Of a DNA stretch of 64,000 bases, positions 7,518-17,300 are shown in pieces (positions within the stretch are counted from its first letter, which is position 1; each line of letters begins with the position of its first letter). The DNA is taken from assembly GCF_000013865.1 (NCBI RefSeq), contig NC_007948.1, positions 2,170,001-2,234,000 on the forward strand, written 5' to 3'. This stretch comes from Polaromonas sp. JS666. Its GTDB lineage: Bacteria; Pseudomonadota; Gammaproteobacteria; Burkholderiales; Burkholderiaceae_C. The notes under the pieces are model-generated. The model did no database searches and was not told where the DNA came from. It was given only the letters and a program-made list of their open reading frames with translations. Made by a program: the position numbers and the translations under genes.

Positions 7518-9091
7518 GCGCCGCCGACTGGCTCACTCGAAGTGTTTCCAAGTTGCGGGTTGTGCCCGACGCCGGAGCGAAAATGTCATCCGAAAAATCA
7601 CCAAACTCCGCTGCCGAGTCCACGGCGCCAGCAACACCAAAAGCATCGACAACACCAACAGCGCCAACGGCGCCGAAGGCCTCTCCGGCGCCTGCTGCGC
7701 GGGCCGGTGTGCCGGCAGCGGGCGATGCCCGAACCCCGCCCCCGGTTGCCGGCCGTTCGACCCGAGAGCGGCTTAATGCCACGCTGCGGCACAAGGAGGA
7801 GGCACTCTCGCCGCGCGTCTTGCGCCGGACGCTGGAGGAGCTGAAGGCGATCGTGGATCCGCAGGTCAGCGAGGTTGAAGGCGGGCGCCGAGCCAAGGGT
7901 GTTGCCGGCTGGTATGCCGGCGCCGCCTTGAATGAGCGGCGCGACATGTGGCTCCTGATGAGCGAGCAGTTTGTTGCCGACGCCCAGAAGGTCAAGCTCG
8001 CACAAGCCCAGTTTGCCGCCGCCGTCGGAACGCCTGACGAGGCCGTTGCCGAGGTGCGCTATCGCCGTGCCACGGTGTCACCGCGCAGACGCCTGCTCCA
8101 GCGCTTCAGCGCGTTCCCGGAAGGCATCCGCTTTCTGGTGGATTTGCGAGCCGACATGCTGCCCTACCTGAAGGCCGACAAGCGCCTGCAGGCGCTGGAT
8201 GTCGAGATGGAGTACATGTTCTCCACCTGGTTCGACGTCGGCTTCCTTGACCTGCGCCGCATCAGCTGGGATTCCCCGGCATCCCTGATTGAAAAACTGA
8301 TCAAGTACGAGGCGGTGCACGACATCAAGAGCTGGGCCGATGTGAAGAACCGGCTTGACTCTGACCGCCGCTGCTATGGCTTCTTCCATCCGCGCCTGCC
8401 CGACGAGCCGCTGATATTTGTGGAAGTCGCGTTGATCGATGCCATGTCCCACAGCATCACGCCGCTGCTGGACGAGTCGGCCGACGCGGTGGACGTGAAC
8501 AAGGCGACCACGGCGATTTTTTATTCCATCAGCAACACACAGGCTGGTTTGCGCGGCGTGAGCTTTGGCGACTCCCTGATCAAGCGGGTTGTGGAGACCC
8601 TGAAGGAAGAGTTTCCGCGGCTCAGGACGTTTGCCACGCTCTCGCCGATTCCGGGCTTCAGGAGCTGGCTTGCCAAGAACGCTGGCGCCATGCTGGAGAG
8701 CCTGGGCGAGAAGGATAGGGTGGCGCTGGGCCGTGCCGTGGGGTTTGAGCCGCCGGGGGTTGGGCATTTTCTCAGCGCTGCAGAGGGTGCCCTGACCTTG
8801 CATGAAAAATCACCGGTGCGACTGATGCTGCTGCGATGCGCTGCGCATTACCTGGGCCGTGCTCTGGATGACGGCAAACCGCTCGATGCGGTAGCGCGCT
8901 TTCACCTCGGCAATGGCGCCCGTATTGAACGGCTCAACTGGGCAGGAGATCCTTCGCCCAAAGGGCTCAAGCAGTCGTATGGCCTGATGGTGAATTACCT
9001 CTACGACCTCAAGCGCCTGGACAAGCACCGCGCCATGCTGGCACAGGGGAAAATCCCCGTATCAGGGGAGGTCGAAGATTTGTACATTTGA
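7514..9091 (+). CDS. matA: Malonyl-CoA decarboxylase
   Basis: Converts malonyl-CoA to acetyl-CoA and CO2. The protein has 525 residues. The first 75 or so form a low-complexity Ala/Thr/Pro linker (such as PATPKASTTPTAPTAPK). The helical N-domain and the GNAT-like catalytic domain follow. Conserved family stretches are clear: YGFFHPRLPDEPLIFVEVAL (about 295-315), FYSISNTQAGLRGVSFG (about 335-352) and the C-terminal LSPIPGFRSWL. The start overlaps the matR stop; an internal ATG at 7583 would trim the linker. With MatB downstream it completes malonate to acetyl-CoA. Confidence 0.95.
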   Translation: MSAADWLTRSVSKLRVVPDAGAKMSSEKSPNSAAESTAPATPKASTTPTAPTAPKASPAPAARAGVPAAGDARTPPPVAGRSTRERLNATLRHKEEALSPRVLRRTLEELKAIVDPQVSEVEGGRRAKGVAGWYAGAALNERRDMWLLMSEQFVADAQKVKLAQAQFAAAVGTPDEAVAEVRYRRATVSPRRRLLQRFSAFPEGIRFLVDLRADMLPYLKADKRLQALDVEMEYMFSTWFDVGFLDLRRISWDSPASLIEKLIKYEAVHDIKSWADVKNRLDSDRRCYGFFHPRLPDEPLIFVEVALIDAMSHSITPLLDESADAVDVNKATTAIFYSISNTQAGLRGVSFGDSLIKRVVETLKEEFPRLRTFATLSPIPGFRSWLAKNAGAMLESLGEKDRVALGRAVGFEPPGVGHFLSAAEGALTLHEKSPVRLMLLRCAAHYLGRALDDGKPLDAVARFHLGNGARIERLNWAGDPSPKGLKQSYGLMVNYLYDLKRLDKHRAMLAQGKIPVSGEVEDLYI

Positions 9092-9182
9092 ATGTGTACT
9101 TAACATCGATTCCGCACGTCGATTCAGCACATCGATTCCGTATTTTCAGATTCAACAACGTTCAACAACGACAGGAGACAAA
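9092..9182 (+). repeat. Short direct repeats in the matA-Bug gap
   Basis: The 91-bp gap contains ACATCGATTCCG twice (plus a variant GTCGATTCAG between them) and a tandem TTCAACAACG pair just before the Shine-Dalgarno ACAGGAG of the next gene. Probably slippage products; no function is evident. Confidence 0.5.
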
Positions 9183-10178
9183 ATGACATTCAGCCTTGGA
9201 AAGGGTTCGCGGCGCGACGTGCTGCGCGCCACCGCCGCCAGTGTTGCCTTATTTGCCATCAACAGCCATGCCCAGTCGGGCTGGCCCACCAAGCCGGTAA
9301 CGGTGGTGGTGCCTTTTCCCGCCGGTGGTGGAACCGATGCATTTGCCCGGCCGCTCTCGGGGCAGTTTGCCAAGCTGACAGGCAAACAGCTGATCGTTGA
9401 CAACCGCGGTGGCGCCGGTGGCACGCTGGGTGCCAGCATTGCGGCGAAGGCCGCGCCTGATGGTTACACCCTGTTCATGGGCGCCGTCCATCACACCATT
9501 GCGCCTTCCATGTACCCGAAGCTGGACTACGACCTTGAGAAGGATTTTGTGCCGCTGGCCCTGATGGCCAATGTGCCGCAGGTGGTGGTGATCAATCCGA
9601 AGCGGGCGGAAACGCAGAACATCAAGGCGTTCATAGAGTACGCACGCAAGAACCCCGGCAAGCTCAACTACGGCTCTGCCGGCGCGGGCACCTCGCATCA
9701 CCTGGCCGGCGAGTTGTTCAAGCAGCAGACCAAGACTTTCATCACGCACATTCCTTACCGTGGTGCAGGCCCGGCCCTGCAAGACCTGATCTCCGGCAAT
9801 GTGGACGTGATGTTTGACGGCCTGGGTTCCTCTGCAGCCCACATCAAGGGAGGCCGCATCAAGGCGTTGATGGTCTCTGGCAGCAAGCGCAACCCGGCCT
9901 TTCCGGATGTGCCCAGCGCCGCCGAGGTCGGCCTGCCGGATTACACCGTGACCACCTGGTACGGTCTGTGGGCGCCGAAAGGCACGCCCGCCGATATTCA
10001 GGCGCGCATCGTTGAAGAATTGCGCAAGGCCGCAGCCAGCGACGAACTCAAGGCCATCTGGGCCAGCAATGGTGCGGAGTTCGGCAACCTGACACCGCAG
10101 CAGTTCGGTGCTTTTGTTCATGCGGAAATCCAGCGCTGGGCGGCCGTGGTCAAGACATCGGGCGCCAAGCTCGAATAG
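9183..10178 (+). CDS. Bug/TctC-family periplasmic solute-binding protein (malonate operon)
   Basis: A 331-residue periplasmic binding protein of the tripartite tricarboxylate transporter type. The N-terminus has a twin-arginine-like start (SRRDVLRA) and a cleavable signal ending near SHAQS. Family hallmarks follow: WPTKPVTVVVPFPAGGGTD, NRGGAGGTLGA, the PYRGAGPALQDLI loop and GLWAPKGTP. No TctA/TctB membrane genes are nearby, as is usual for the many orphan Bug genes of Burkholderiales. Lying between malonyl-CoA decarboxylase and synthetase, it probably binds malonate or a related dicarboxylate; this is context-based. Confidence 0.9.
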   Translation: MTFSLGKGSRRDVLRATAASVALFAINSHAQSGWPTKPVTVVVPFPAGGGTDAFARPLSGQFAKLTGKQLIVDNRGGAGGTLGASIAAKAAPDGYTLFMGAVHHTIAPSMYPKLDYDLEKDFVPLALMANVPQVVVINPKRAETQNIKAFIEYARKNPGKLNYGSAGAGTSHHLAGELFKQQTKTFITHIPYRGAGPALQDLISGNVDVMFDGLGSSAAHIKGGRIKALMVSGSKRNPAFPDVPSAAEVGLPDYTVTTWYGLWAPKGTPADIQARIVEELRKAAASDELKAIWASNGAEFGNLTPQQFGAFVHAEIQRWAAVVKTSGAKLE

Positions 10179-10260
10179 ATATGGCCCCCACGCTTTTCAC
10201 TTCGTGTAATGCGCTGCCCCCCGAGGGGGCTAATTTTCCTAGGGGCTGCCCGTCGGAAAA
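10179..10260. repeat. GGCCCCCACG...CCGAGGGGGC intergenic repeat, copy 1
   Basis: TGGCCCCCACG, CACTTCGTGTAATGC, CCCCCCGAGGGGGC and CTAATTTTCCTAGGGG follow in order. The same ordered blocks recur almost unchanged at 58155-58248. CCCCCGAGGGGG and TTTTCC...GGAAAA form hairpins. Confidence 0.8.
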
Positions 10261-10287
10261 TTGCATACTTCCCACACTTTTCATACG

Positions 10288-11157
10288 ATGAGCGGCGCCA
10301 TTTTGCTGGAAAGGCTGGGCCCGGTTGCGACAGTAACCCTGTCGCACCCTGGCAAGCTCAATGCCATGTCGCGAGCGATGTGGCGTGAGTTGCGGACTGC
10401 GTTCGAGCAGCTCCAGTGCGGTGGCGACGTGACCTGCGTGCTGGTACGCGGCGACCGTGCGCCCGCCAGCGCAGAGGGTGTCGGCCACTTTTGCGCCGGG
10501 GGCGATATCTCCGAATATGCTGATTTCCGCTTCGACGAAGCCAGCTTGCGCAACTTCCATGAAAACGAGGTCTGGGGCGGCCTGCAGGCGATGCTTGACT
10601 GCGACATTCCCATCGTTGCCCAGATCGAGGGCAACTGCATGGGGGCCGGCATGGAGATCGCCAGTTGCTGCGACATCCGCATTGCCAGCGAGACGGCCCG
10701 TTTTGGTGCGCCAATTGCCAAACTGGGCTTTCCCATGGCCCCGCGCGAGGCGGCGTTGGTGATGCGCGCTGCCGGCGAGCTGACGGCACGTGAAATGCTG
10801 CTGTCGGCAGCGGTGCTGGACGCGGCTGAGATGAAGCAGCGCGGTTTTCTCAGCCAGGTCGTGCCGGCGGGTGAGGTCGCCCATGCGGCGCTGGCGTATG
10901 CGGGCCGCATCAGCCAGCTGGCTCCTCAGGCGGCGCGTCTGAACAAGCAGACTTTCAGGGCGTTGACTCCCAGCCTCGCTGCGCAACCCATTGCAGAATT
11001 AATAGCGGGCGCCTATGACTACGCGAACGCAGCCGAACACCGCGAGGGCGTGATGGCCTTTGTTGAAAAACGCCAGCCCCGTTTTTGTCAGCCCCGTTTA
11101 ATGGCTGCACTTTCCGAATTCCCAACCTTCGACAGCCCGATCCATGAAAAACCATAA
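10288..11157 (+). CDS. Enoyl-CoA hydratase/isomerase family protein
   Basis: A 289-residue crotonase-fold protein. The oxyanion-hole segments are HPGKLNAMS (about 18-26) and VGHFCAGGDISEYADF (about 69-84). The second active-site region is QIEGNCMGAGMEIASCCDIRIAS (about 112-135). Start ATG 10288 gives the standard N-terminus; an upstream in-frame TTG lies in the repeat before it. The 3' end overlaps matB by 14 bp, so the two are translationally coupled. The activity could be hydration, isomerisation or acyl-CoA decarboxylation; its place in a malonate operon suggests handling of malonyl-CoA or a substituted malonyl-CoA, which is not proven. Confidence 0.85.
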   Translation: MSGAILLERLGPVATVTLSHPGKLNAMSRAMWRELRTAFEQLQCGGDVTCVLVRGDRAPASAEGVGHFCAGGDISEYADFRFDEASLRNFHENEVWGGLQAMLDCDIPIVAQIEGNCMGAGMEIASCCDIRIASETARFGAPIAKLGFPMAPREAALVMRAAGELTAREMLLSAAVLDAAEMKQRGFLSQVVPAGEVAHAALAYAGRISQLAPQAARLNKQTFRALTPSLAAQPIAELIAGAYDYANAAEHREGVMAFVEKRQPRFCQPRLMAALSEFPTFDSPIHEKP

Positions 11158-12664
11158 CCTGTTTGCGGCACTGCGTGCCGCCTTTCCTGCCTCGCTGGAT
11201 GACGTCGCCGTTGAAACCGACCATGGCCTGTTCTATACATGGCGCGACCTCGACCGCGCCACGGCCATGGTGGCCAATCTTCTGCAGTCGCTGGGCCTGC
11301 CCGAGGGCTCGCGCGTGGCGGTCCAGGTTGAAAAATCGGTCGAAGCGCTGGTGCTGTACCTGGCGACCTTGCGCGCGGGCTATGTGTTTTTGCCGCTGAA
11401 CACCGCCTACCAGAGCGCCGAAATTGAATACTTCATCGGCAATGCAGAGCCGGCTGTGGTGGTGTGCAGCAGCAAGAATTTTGGCTGGGTCAGCAAGATC
11501 GCCTTCAAGGCGGGCACGCAGAATGTCTTCACACTGGACGACGACCGCACGGGCTCCCTGCTGGAGCGTGCAGCGCACTGCAGCGACCGGCATGACATCG
11601 CCATAAAAAAGCCGGACGACCTGGCCGCCATTCTCTACACCAGCGGCACCACCGGCCGTAGCAAGGGCGCCATGCTGTCGCATGGCAACATGCTCAGCAA
11701 TGCGCTGGTCCTGAAGGACTACTGGGGCTGGAAGAAGGGCGATGTGCTGATCCATGCCTTGCCCATTTTTCACGTGCATGGCCTCTTTGTCGCCATCCAC
11801 GGCGCGCTGGTCAACGGCAGCAAGATGATCTGGCTGTCGAAGTTCGACCCGAAGCTGGTCGTGAAAAAGCTGCCCGAGGCCACGGTGTTCATGGGCGTGC
11901 CCACGCTCTATGTGCGCTTGCTCGCCGAGCCCGGGCTGGACCGCGAGGCCTGCCGCAACATGCGCCTCTTCGTTGCGGGCTCGGCGCCGCTGCTCATTGA
12001 AACCTTCAACGCGTGGCAGCAGCGCACCGGGCATACCATTCTCGAGCGCTACGGCATGTCTGAGACGGCCATGCTGACTTCCAACCCCTACGAGGGCGGC
12101 GAGCGGCGAGGCGGCACCGTGGGGCTGGCGCTGCCGGGTGTGAGCCTGCGGGTGCAGGGCGACGATGGCAAGCCACTGCCCGTGGGGGAAATCGGTGACA
12201 TCCAGGTCAAGGGGCCGAATGTCTTTCAGGGCTACTGGCGCATGCCCGAGAAAACGAAGGAAGAGTTCACGCCCGACGGTTACTTCAAGACCGGTGATGT
12301 GGGCAAGATTGACGAGCGCGGCTACATCACCATCGTCGGGCGCAGCAAGGACCTGATCATCAGCGGTGGCTACAACGTCTATCCGGCCGAGATTGAAGGC
12401 TATATCAACGACATGCCGGGTGTGGCCGAAAGCGCGCTGGTCGGTGTGCCGCATCCCGACTTCGGGGAGGTCGGCATCGCCATCGTCGTGCCCAAGCCTG
12501 GTGCCTCGCTGGACGCCGGCGAGATCATTGCCGGGCTGAAGTCGCGGCTGGCCAATTTCAAGATTCCAAAACGCTGTTTCATTGCCAGTGAACTGCCCCG
12601 CAACACCATGGGAAAAGTCCAGAAAAACGTCTTGCGCGACCAGCAAAAAGGCCTGTTTGCCTGA
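11144..12664 (+). CDS. matB: Malonyl-CoA synthetase
   Basis: An adenylate-forming ligase that makes malonyl-CoA from malonate, ATP and CoA. It has 506 residues. The ATP loop YTSGTTGRSKGAMLSH lies at about 164-179. Other blocks are LPIFHVHGLF, the substrate-pocket region MGVPTLYVRLL, GSAPLL, ERYGMSETAM, and the C-terminal hinge and catalytic lysine regions YFKTGDVGKIDERGY and PRNTMGKVQKN. These blocks and the ALVLYLATLRAGYVFLPLNT stretch follow characterised MatB proteins closely. It closes the malonate operon. Confidence 0.95.
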   Translation: MKNHNLFAALRAAFPASLDDVAVETDHGLFYTWRDLDRATAMVANLLQSLGLPEGSRVAVQVEKSVEALVLYLATLRAGYVFLPLNTAYQSAEIEYFIGNAEPAVVVCSSKNFGWVSKIAFKAGTQNVFTLDDDRTGSLLERAAHCSDRHDIAIKKPDDLAAILYTSGTTGRSKGAMLSHGNMLSNALVLKDYWGWKKGDVLIHALPIFHVHGLFVAIHGALVNGSKMIWLSKFDPKLVVKKLPEATVFMGVPTLYVRLLAEPGLDREACRNMRLFVAGSAPLLIETFNAWQQRTGHTILERYGMSETAMLTSNPYEGGERRGGTVGLALPGVSLRVQGDDGKPLPVGEIGDIQVKGPNVFQGYWRMPEKTKEEFTPDGYFKTGDVGKIDERGYITIVGRSKDLIISGGYNVYPAEIEGYINDMPGVAESALVGVPHPDFGEVGIAIVVPKPGASLDAGEIIAGLKSRLANFKIPKRCFIASELPRNTMGKVQKNVLRDQQKGLFA

Positions 12665-13093
12665 AGTCTGCCGGGTTCCGGCTGCCCCCGTGACCTGCGC
12701 ATCCGGATCCTTGCACCGAACATCGATGCCGATGTTGCGCCGATAGCGCGGTAGCAGGGGCGGCCGGTTCTACGTCCGGGCAAGCCCAACTGGCGGATGT
12801 TGACGCGATCCATGCCCGGGGTGGCCTGGCTGTCAATCGGAGGCGGCGCTGCCGTGCGGTGGCTCGTGCAAGGCCGTTGCCGGGCCATGCGCATGGTGCA
12901 GCTGGTACGGGTTTTGCGTCACGCTGGGGAGGAGTTCAGAGCGGGGCGGGCACTGCGGTGAAAGGCCTGGATTTGGTTTACCCGACAAAACCACTCTTAT
13001 ACAATCTGCGGCTGGCTGGCCTTTGCGTCCTGCAGTGCCACCTGCCGCGTGTGTTTGCCCTTTTGTTGTTACCTTTCCTGACGGAGCCCGGAC
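12665..13093 (+). other. 429-bp intergenic region with a possible potF promoter
   Basis: I find no gene here. The only readable signal is a sigma-70-like pair, TTGGTT at 12973-12978 and TATACA at 12998-13003 with a 19-bp spacer, about 90 bp before potF. The reading frames crossing it have no family resemblance and no Shine-Dalgarno. Confidence 0.35.
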
Positions 13094-14251
13094 ATGATAA
13101 GAAAGCATTTGTGGATTTTTGCCTTTTCTGCGGTGGCACTGAGTGCCTGCGGCAAAAAGGAGGAGGCACCTGCGGTTGCAACGCCGGCCGCCCCGGCCAG
13201 CGCGGCTGTGGCGGTGAACACCGAAGAGAAGGTGCTCAACGTCTACAACTGGCCGGACTACGTCGCCAAGGACATGGTGGCTAACTTCGAGAAGGAAACG
13301 GGCATCAAGGTCAATTACCAGACCTTTGAGAACAACGAAGCCCTGCACGCCAAGCTGGTGGCCGGCAATACCGGCTACGACATCGTCGTGCCCGGCGCCG
13401 TGTTTGCCAAGCCGCAAATTGATGGCGGGCTGCTGATGAAGCTGGACAAGTCCAAGATCAGCAACTATGGCAACCTCGACTCGCCCATCATGGAAAAGTT
13501 GGCCACCATTGACCCGGGCAACGCCTACCTGGTGCCCTGGGCCTGGAGTTTCACCACGGTGGGCATCAACAAGGCCAAGGTCGCCAAGGCGTTGGGCTCA
13601 ACACCCATGCCTGAAAACGCCTGGGAGCTGGTGTTCAACCCGGTCTATACGGCCAAACTGAAGTCCTGCGGTATCGCCTTCCTGGATTCGCCGACCGAGG
13701 TGATTCCACCGGCCATGCACTACCTGGGCAAGAACGCCTATTCGAACGATCCGGCCGACCACAAGGCCGCGGCCGCCATGCTGGCCAAGGTACGCCCGCA
13801 CATCCGCATGTTCTCCAGCACCATGATTGATGACCTGGCCGGTGGCAAGGCTTGCGTGGCGCTGGCTTGGGCCGGGGACATCAACATTGCCCGTGGCCGC
13901 GCGATTGAAAACAAGAGTGGCAACGACGTCCAGGCGCTGTTGCCCAGCACCGGTGGCCTGATTTTCTTTGACACCCTGGCTATTCCCAAAGATGCCAAGC
14001 ACCCGAACAACGCTTTGGCGTTCATCAACTACTCCCTGCGCCCCGAAGTGTCTGCCTCGCTGACCAATGAACTGGGCTACGCCACGGCCAACAAGGCCAG
14101 CCTGGCCAGCGTCAAGCCGGAAATCGCCCAGGACAAAGCCGTGTTCCCCGATGCAGCCAACCTGCAGAAAATGGTCTCTCCCGCCAGCTTCAGCAACGAA
14201 GCGCGGGAATCCATGAGCAACGTCTTTACCCTGTTCAAAAAAGGCAGTTGA
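13094..14251 (+). CDS. potF: Polyamine ABC transporter substrate-binding lipoprotein
   Basis: Captures putrescine- or spermidine-like polyamines in the periplasm for PotGHI. The 385-residue precursor has a lipoprotein signal with lipobox LSAC (Cys 19), followed by an Ala/Pro spacer. The mature fold starts LNVYNWPDYVAKDMVANFEKE, the classic PotD/PotF opening. Other family blocks are YDIVVPGAVFAKPQ and AYLVPWAWSFTTVGIN. The Shine-Dalgarno is GACGGAG. A strong terminator hairpin separates it from potG, so it is probably made in excess over the membrane components. Lipid anchoring, unlike soluble PotF of E. coli, is notable for this group. Confidence 0.92.
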   Translation: MIRKHLWIFAFSAVALSACGKKEEAPAVATPAAPASAAVAVNTEEKVLNVYNWPDYVAKDMVANFEKETGIKVNYQTFENNEALHAKLVAGNTGYDIVVPGAVFAKPQIDGGLLMKLDKSKISNYGNLDSPIMEKLATIDPGNAYLVPWAWSFTTVGINKAKVAKALGSTPMPENAWELVFNPVYTAKLKSCGIAFLDSPTEVIPPAMHYLGKNAYSNDPADHKAAAAMLAKVRPHIRMFSSTMIDDLAGGKACVALAWAGDINIARGRAIENKSGNDVQALLPSTGGLIFFDTLAIPKDAKHPNNALAFINYSLRPEVSASLTNELGYATANKASLASVKPEIAQDKAVFPDAANLQKMVSPASFSNEARESMSNVFTLFKKGS

Positions 14252-14284
14252 GTTTTCGGGCCATGCCCCGTGGGCTGGCTGATC

Positions 14285-14320
14285 AGGCTGTGCACGCGAT
14301 CCAGCGTGCACAGCCTTTTT
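14285..14320 (+). terminator. Intrinsic terminator between potF and potG
   Basis: A 13-bp perfect stem (AGGCTGTGCACGC / GCGTGCACAGCCT) with a 6-base loop is followed by TTTT. It lies inside an operon, so it probably acts as a partial terminator or a 3' stabiliser of the potF message. Confidence 0.85.
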
Positions 14321-14352
14321 GATGTGGTTTTGCTACCTGGGAACTACGCCTC

Positions 14353-15468
<1,116 letters not shown>

Positions 15469-15478
15469 AGCCGCCGTG

Positions 15479-16420
15479 ATGAAAATCCCCTCCTGGCTCC
15501 AGTTCAACCCCGGGCGGCGCTTTGTCATCGGCGTGCCCTACGTCTGGCTGCTGCTGTTTTTTGTGCTGCCTTTCCTGATCATGCTGCGCATCAGCGTGAC
15601 GGACATGGGCAATGGCGTGGATCCTTTTGCGCCGCTGGTGGAGGCCGTGTCGGGCTCCTGGCGTGTCATGCTGCGTTATGCAAATTACGTTTCCATCTTT
15701 CACGACGCAGGGCAGGGGGCCGATAGCGGATGGGGTAACACCATCTACATGGAGGGCTACGAGACCTCCCTGAAATACGCCTTGTTCACCACAGTGTCGT
15801 GCCTGGTGATTGGCTATCCGTTTGCCTATTTCATTGCCCGGTCGCGGCCCTCCATTCGCCCGGCCTTGCTGATGCTGGTCATGCTGCCTTTCTGGACCTC
15901 GTTCCTGCTGCGCGTCTATGCGTGGAAGGGGATCCTGGCCGACCAGGGCGTGCTCAACAACCTGCTGCTGGCGCTGGGCATCATCGATGAACCCATGGTG
16001 ATGCTCTACACCAATGTGTCCATGCTGGTCGGCATGACCTATGTGTATTGCCCCTTCATGATCCTGCCGCTCTATGCCAACCTGGTGAAGATGGATTTCC
16101 GCCTGCTGGAAGCGGCCCATGACCTGGGGGCCAGCGCCTGGAAGGCGTTCTGGCTGATCACCGTGCCGTTGAGCAAATCCGGCATCATTGCCGGCTCCAT
16201 GCTGGTCTTCATTCCCAGTGTGGGTGAGTTCGTCATTCCCTCGCTGCTGGGCGGCGCCGAAAACATCATGATCGGCCGCGTGGTCTGGGACGAAATGTTC
16301 AGCAGCAACAACTGGCCGCGCGCGGCGGCCCTGGCCGTCGTGATGATTCTGCTCATCCTGGTGCCTTTGGCCTTTTACTACCGTGCAAGCGCCGCGCGCG
16401 ATGCTCACGGAGAATCGTGA
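15479..16420 (+). CDS. potH: Polyamine ABC transporter permease
   Basis: First inner-membrane subunit of the PotFGHI importer, 313 residues with about six transmembrane helices. It begins with a short cytoplasmic leader and the helix VPYVWLLLFFVLPFLIMLRI. The EAA loop that contacts the ATPase is visible as LLEAAHDLGASAWKAFW (about 218-234). ATG 15479 is preferred over the overlapping GTG at 15476. The following permease starts one base after the stop. Confidence 0.94.
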   Translation: MKIPSWLQFNPGRRFVIGVPYVWLLLFFVLPFLIMLRISVTDMGNGVDPFAPLVEAVSGSWRVMLRYANYVSIFHDAGQGADSGWGNTIYMEGYETSLKYALFTTVSCLVIGYPFAYFIARSRPSIRPALLMLVMLPFWTSFLLRVYAWKGILADQGVLNNLLLALGIIDEPMVMLYTNVSMLVGMTYVYCPFMILPLYANLVKMDFRLLEAAHDLGASAWKAFWLITVPLSKSGIIAGSMLVFIPSVGEFVIPSLLGGAENIMIGRVVWDEMFSSNNWPRAAALAVVMILLILVPLAFYYRASAARDAHGES

Positions 16421-16421
16421 C

Positions 16422-17300
16422 ATGAGAAGCCTGTGGCGCTTTGCAGAAAACCAGGTGGGCCGGCTCTGGCTGGGCGCGGTCTATCTGTTCCTCTACATCC
16501 CGCTGTTCTTCCTCATCGTCTTTTCTTTCAACAGCACCCGTCAGGATGGCGTGTTCACCGGCTTTTCCTTGCGCTGGTATGAGGCCCTGCTGGCAGACTC
16601 CCGTCTGGTCGAGGGATTTTTCCTGTCGCTCAAGGTGGCGCTGATTACCGGCACGCTGTCGGTGGTACTGGGCAGCTTTGCCGCGTTTGTATTGGTGCGC
16701 TACCTCCGCTTCACGGGGCGCACGCTGTTTTACGGCATGGTGAATGCGCCGCTGGTGATGCCCGAAGTCATTATTGGGCTGTCTTTGTTGCTGCTGATGG
16801 TGGCTGTGCAGCGCGCGGTGGGTTGGCCCGACCGGGGCTTCATCACCATCGTGACCGGCCACACGCTGCTCGGCATGGCTTATGCCACGGTCGTGATCCA
16901 GTCGCGCCTGAGCGAGATGGACCGCTCGCTGGAGGAGGCCGCCATGGACCTGGGATGCCGGCCCATGCAGGTTTTTTTCCTGGTGACCCTGCCCAATATT
17001 GCACCGGCCCTGGTCTCGGCCTGGCTGCTGACCTTTACCCTGTCATTTGACGACGTGGTGATCTCGGAGTTTTTGTCAGGCCCGGGCGTGACGACCTTGC
17101 CCCAGGTGATTTTCAGCTACGCGCGCCGTGGCGTGAACCCGTCCATCTATGCGGCTGCGACTATCCTGATTGCCGTGGTTTCGCTGGGCATCATCACGTA
17201 CAGCATCTATGTGATGCGCCGGCAGAAACGGCTGGACCGTGAAATCAGTGCGGCGGCTCGACTTGAACAGAGCTTCCCCGACCCCGCCCGGGCAGGGTAG
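16422..17300 (+). CDS. potI: Polyamine ABC transporter permease
   Basis: Second membrane subunit of the polyamine importer, 292 residues. The first helix is LGAVYLFLYIPLFFLIVFSF and the typical FNSTRQ motif follows. The EAA loop is LEEAAMDLGCRPMQVFF (about 169-185). The start is ATG 16422, eight or nine bases after GGAG within the end of potH; an in-frame GTG at 16383 lies inside potH and is less likely. The 3' end overlaps the convergent DMT gene by 56 bp. Confidence 0.94.
   Translation: MRSLWRFAENQVGRLWLGAVYLFLYIPLFFLIVFSFNSTRQDGVFTGFSLRWYEALLADSRLVEGFFLSLKVALITGTLSVVLGSFAAFVLVRYLRFTGRTLFYGMVNAPLVMPEVIIGLSLLLLMVAVQRAVGWPDRGFITIVTGHTLLGMAYATVVIQSRLSEMDRSLEEAAMDLGCRPMQVFFLVTLPNIAPALVSAWLLTFTLSFDDVVISEFLSGPGVTTLPQVIFSYARRGVNPSIYAAATILIAVVSLGIITYSIYVMRRQKRLDREISAAARLEQSFPDPARAG

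Noticed and set aside
10955..12646. 563-codon minus-strand open frame opposite matB
   Set aside because: A shadow of the GC-rich matB codon pattern with no recognisable domain; matB is unambiguous.
12833..13417. Open frames on both strands between matB and potF
   Set aside because: They overlap potF or matB, lack a ribosome-binding site and resemble no family.
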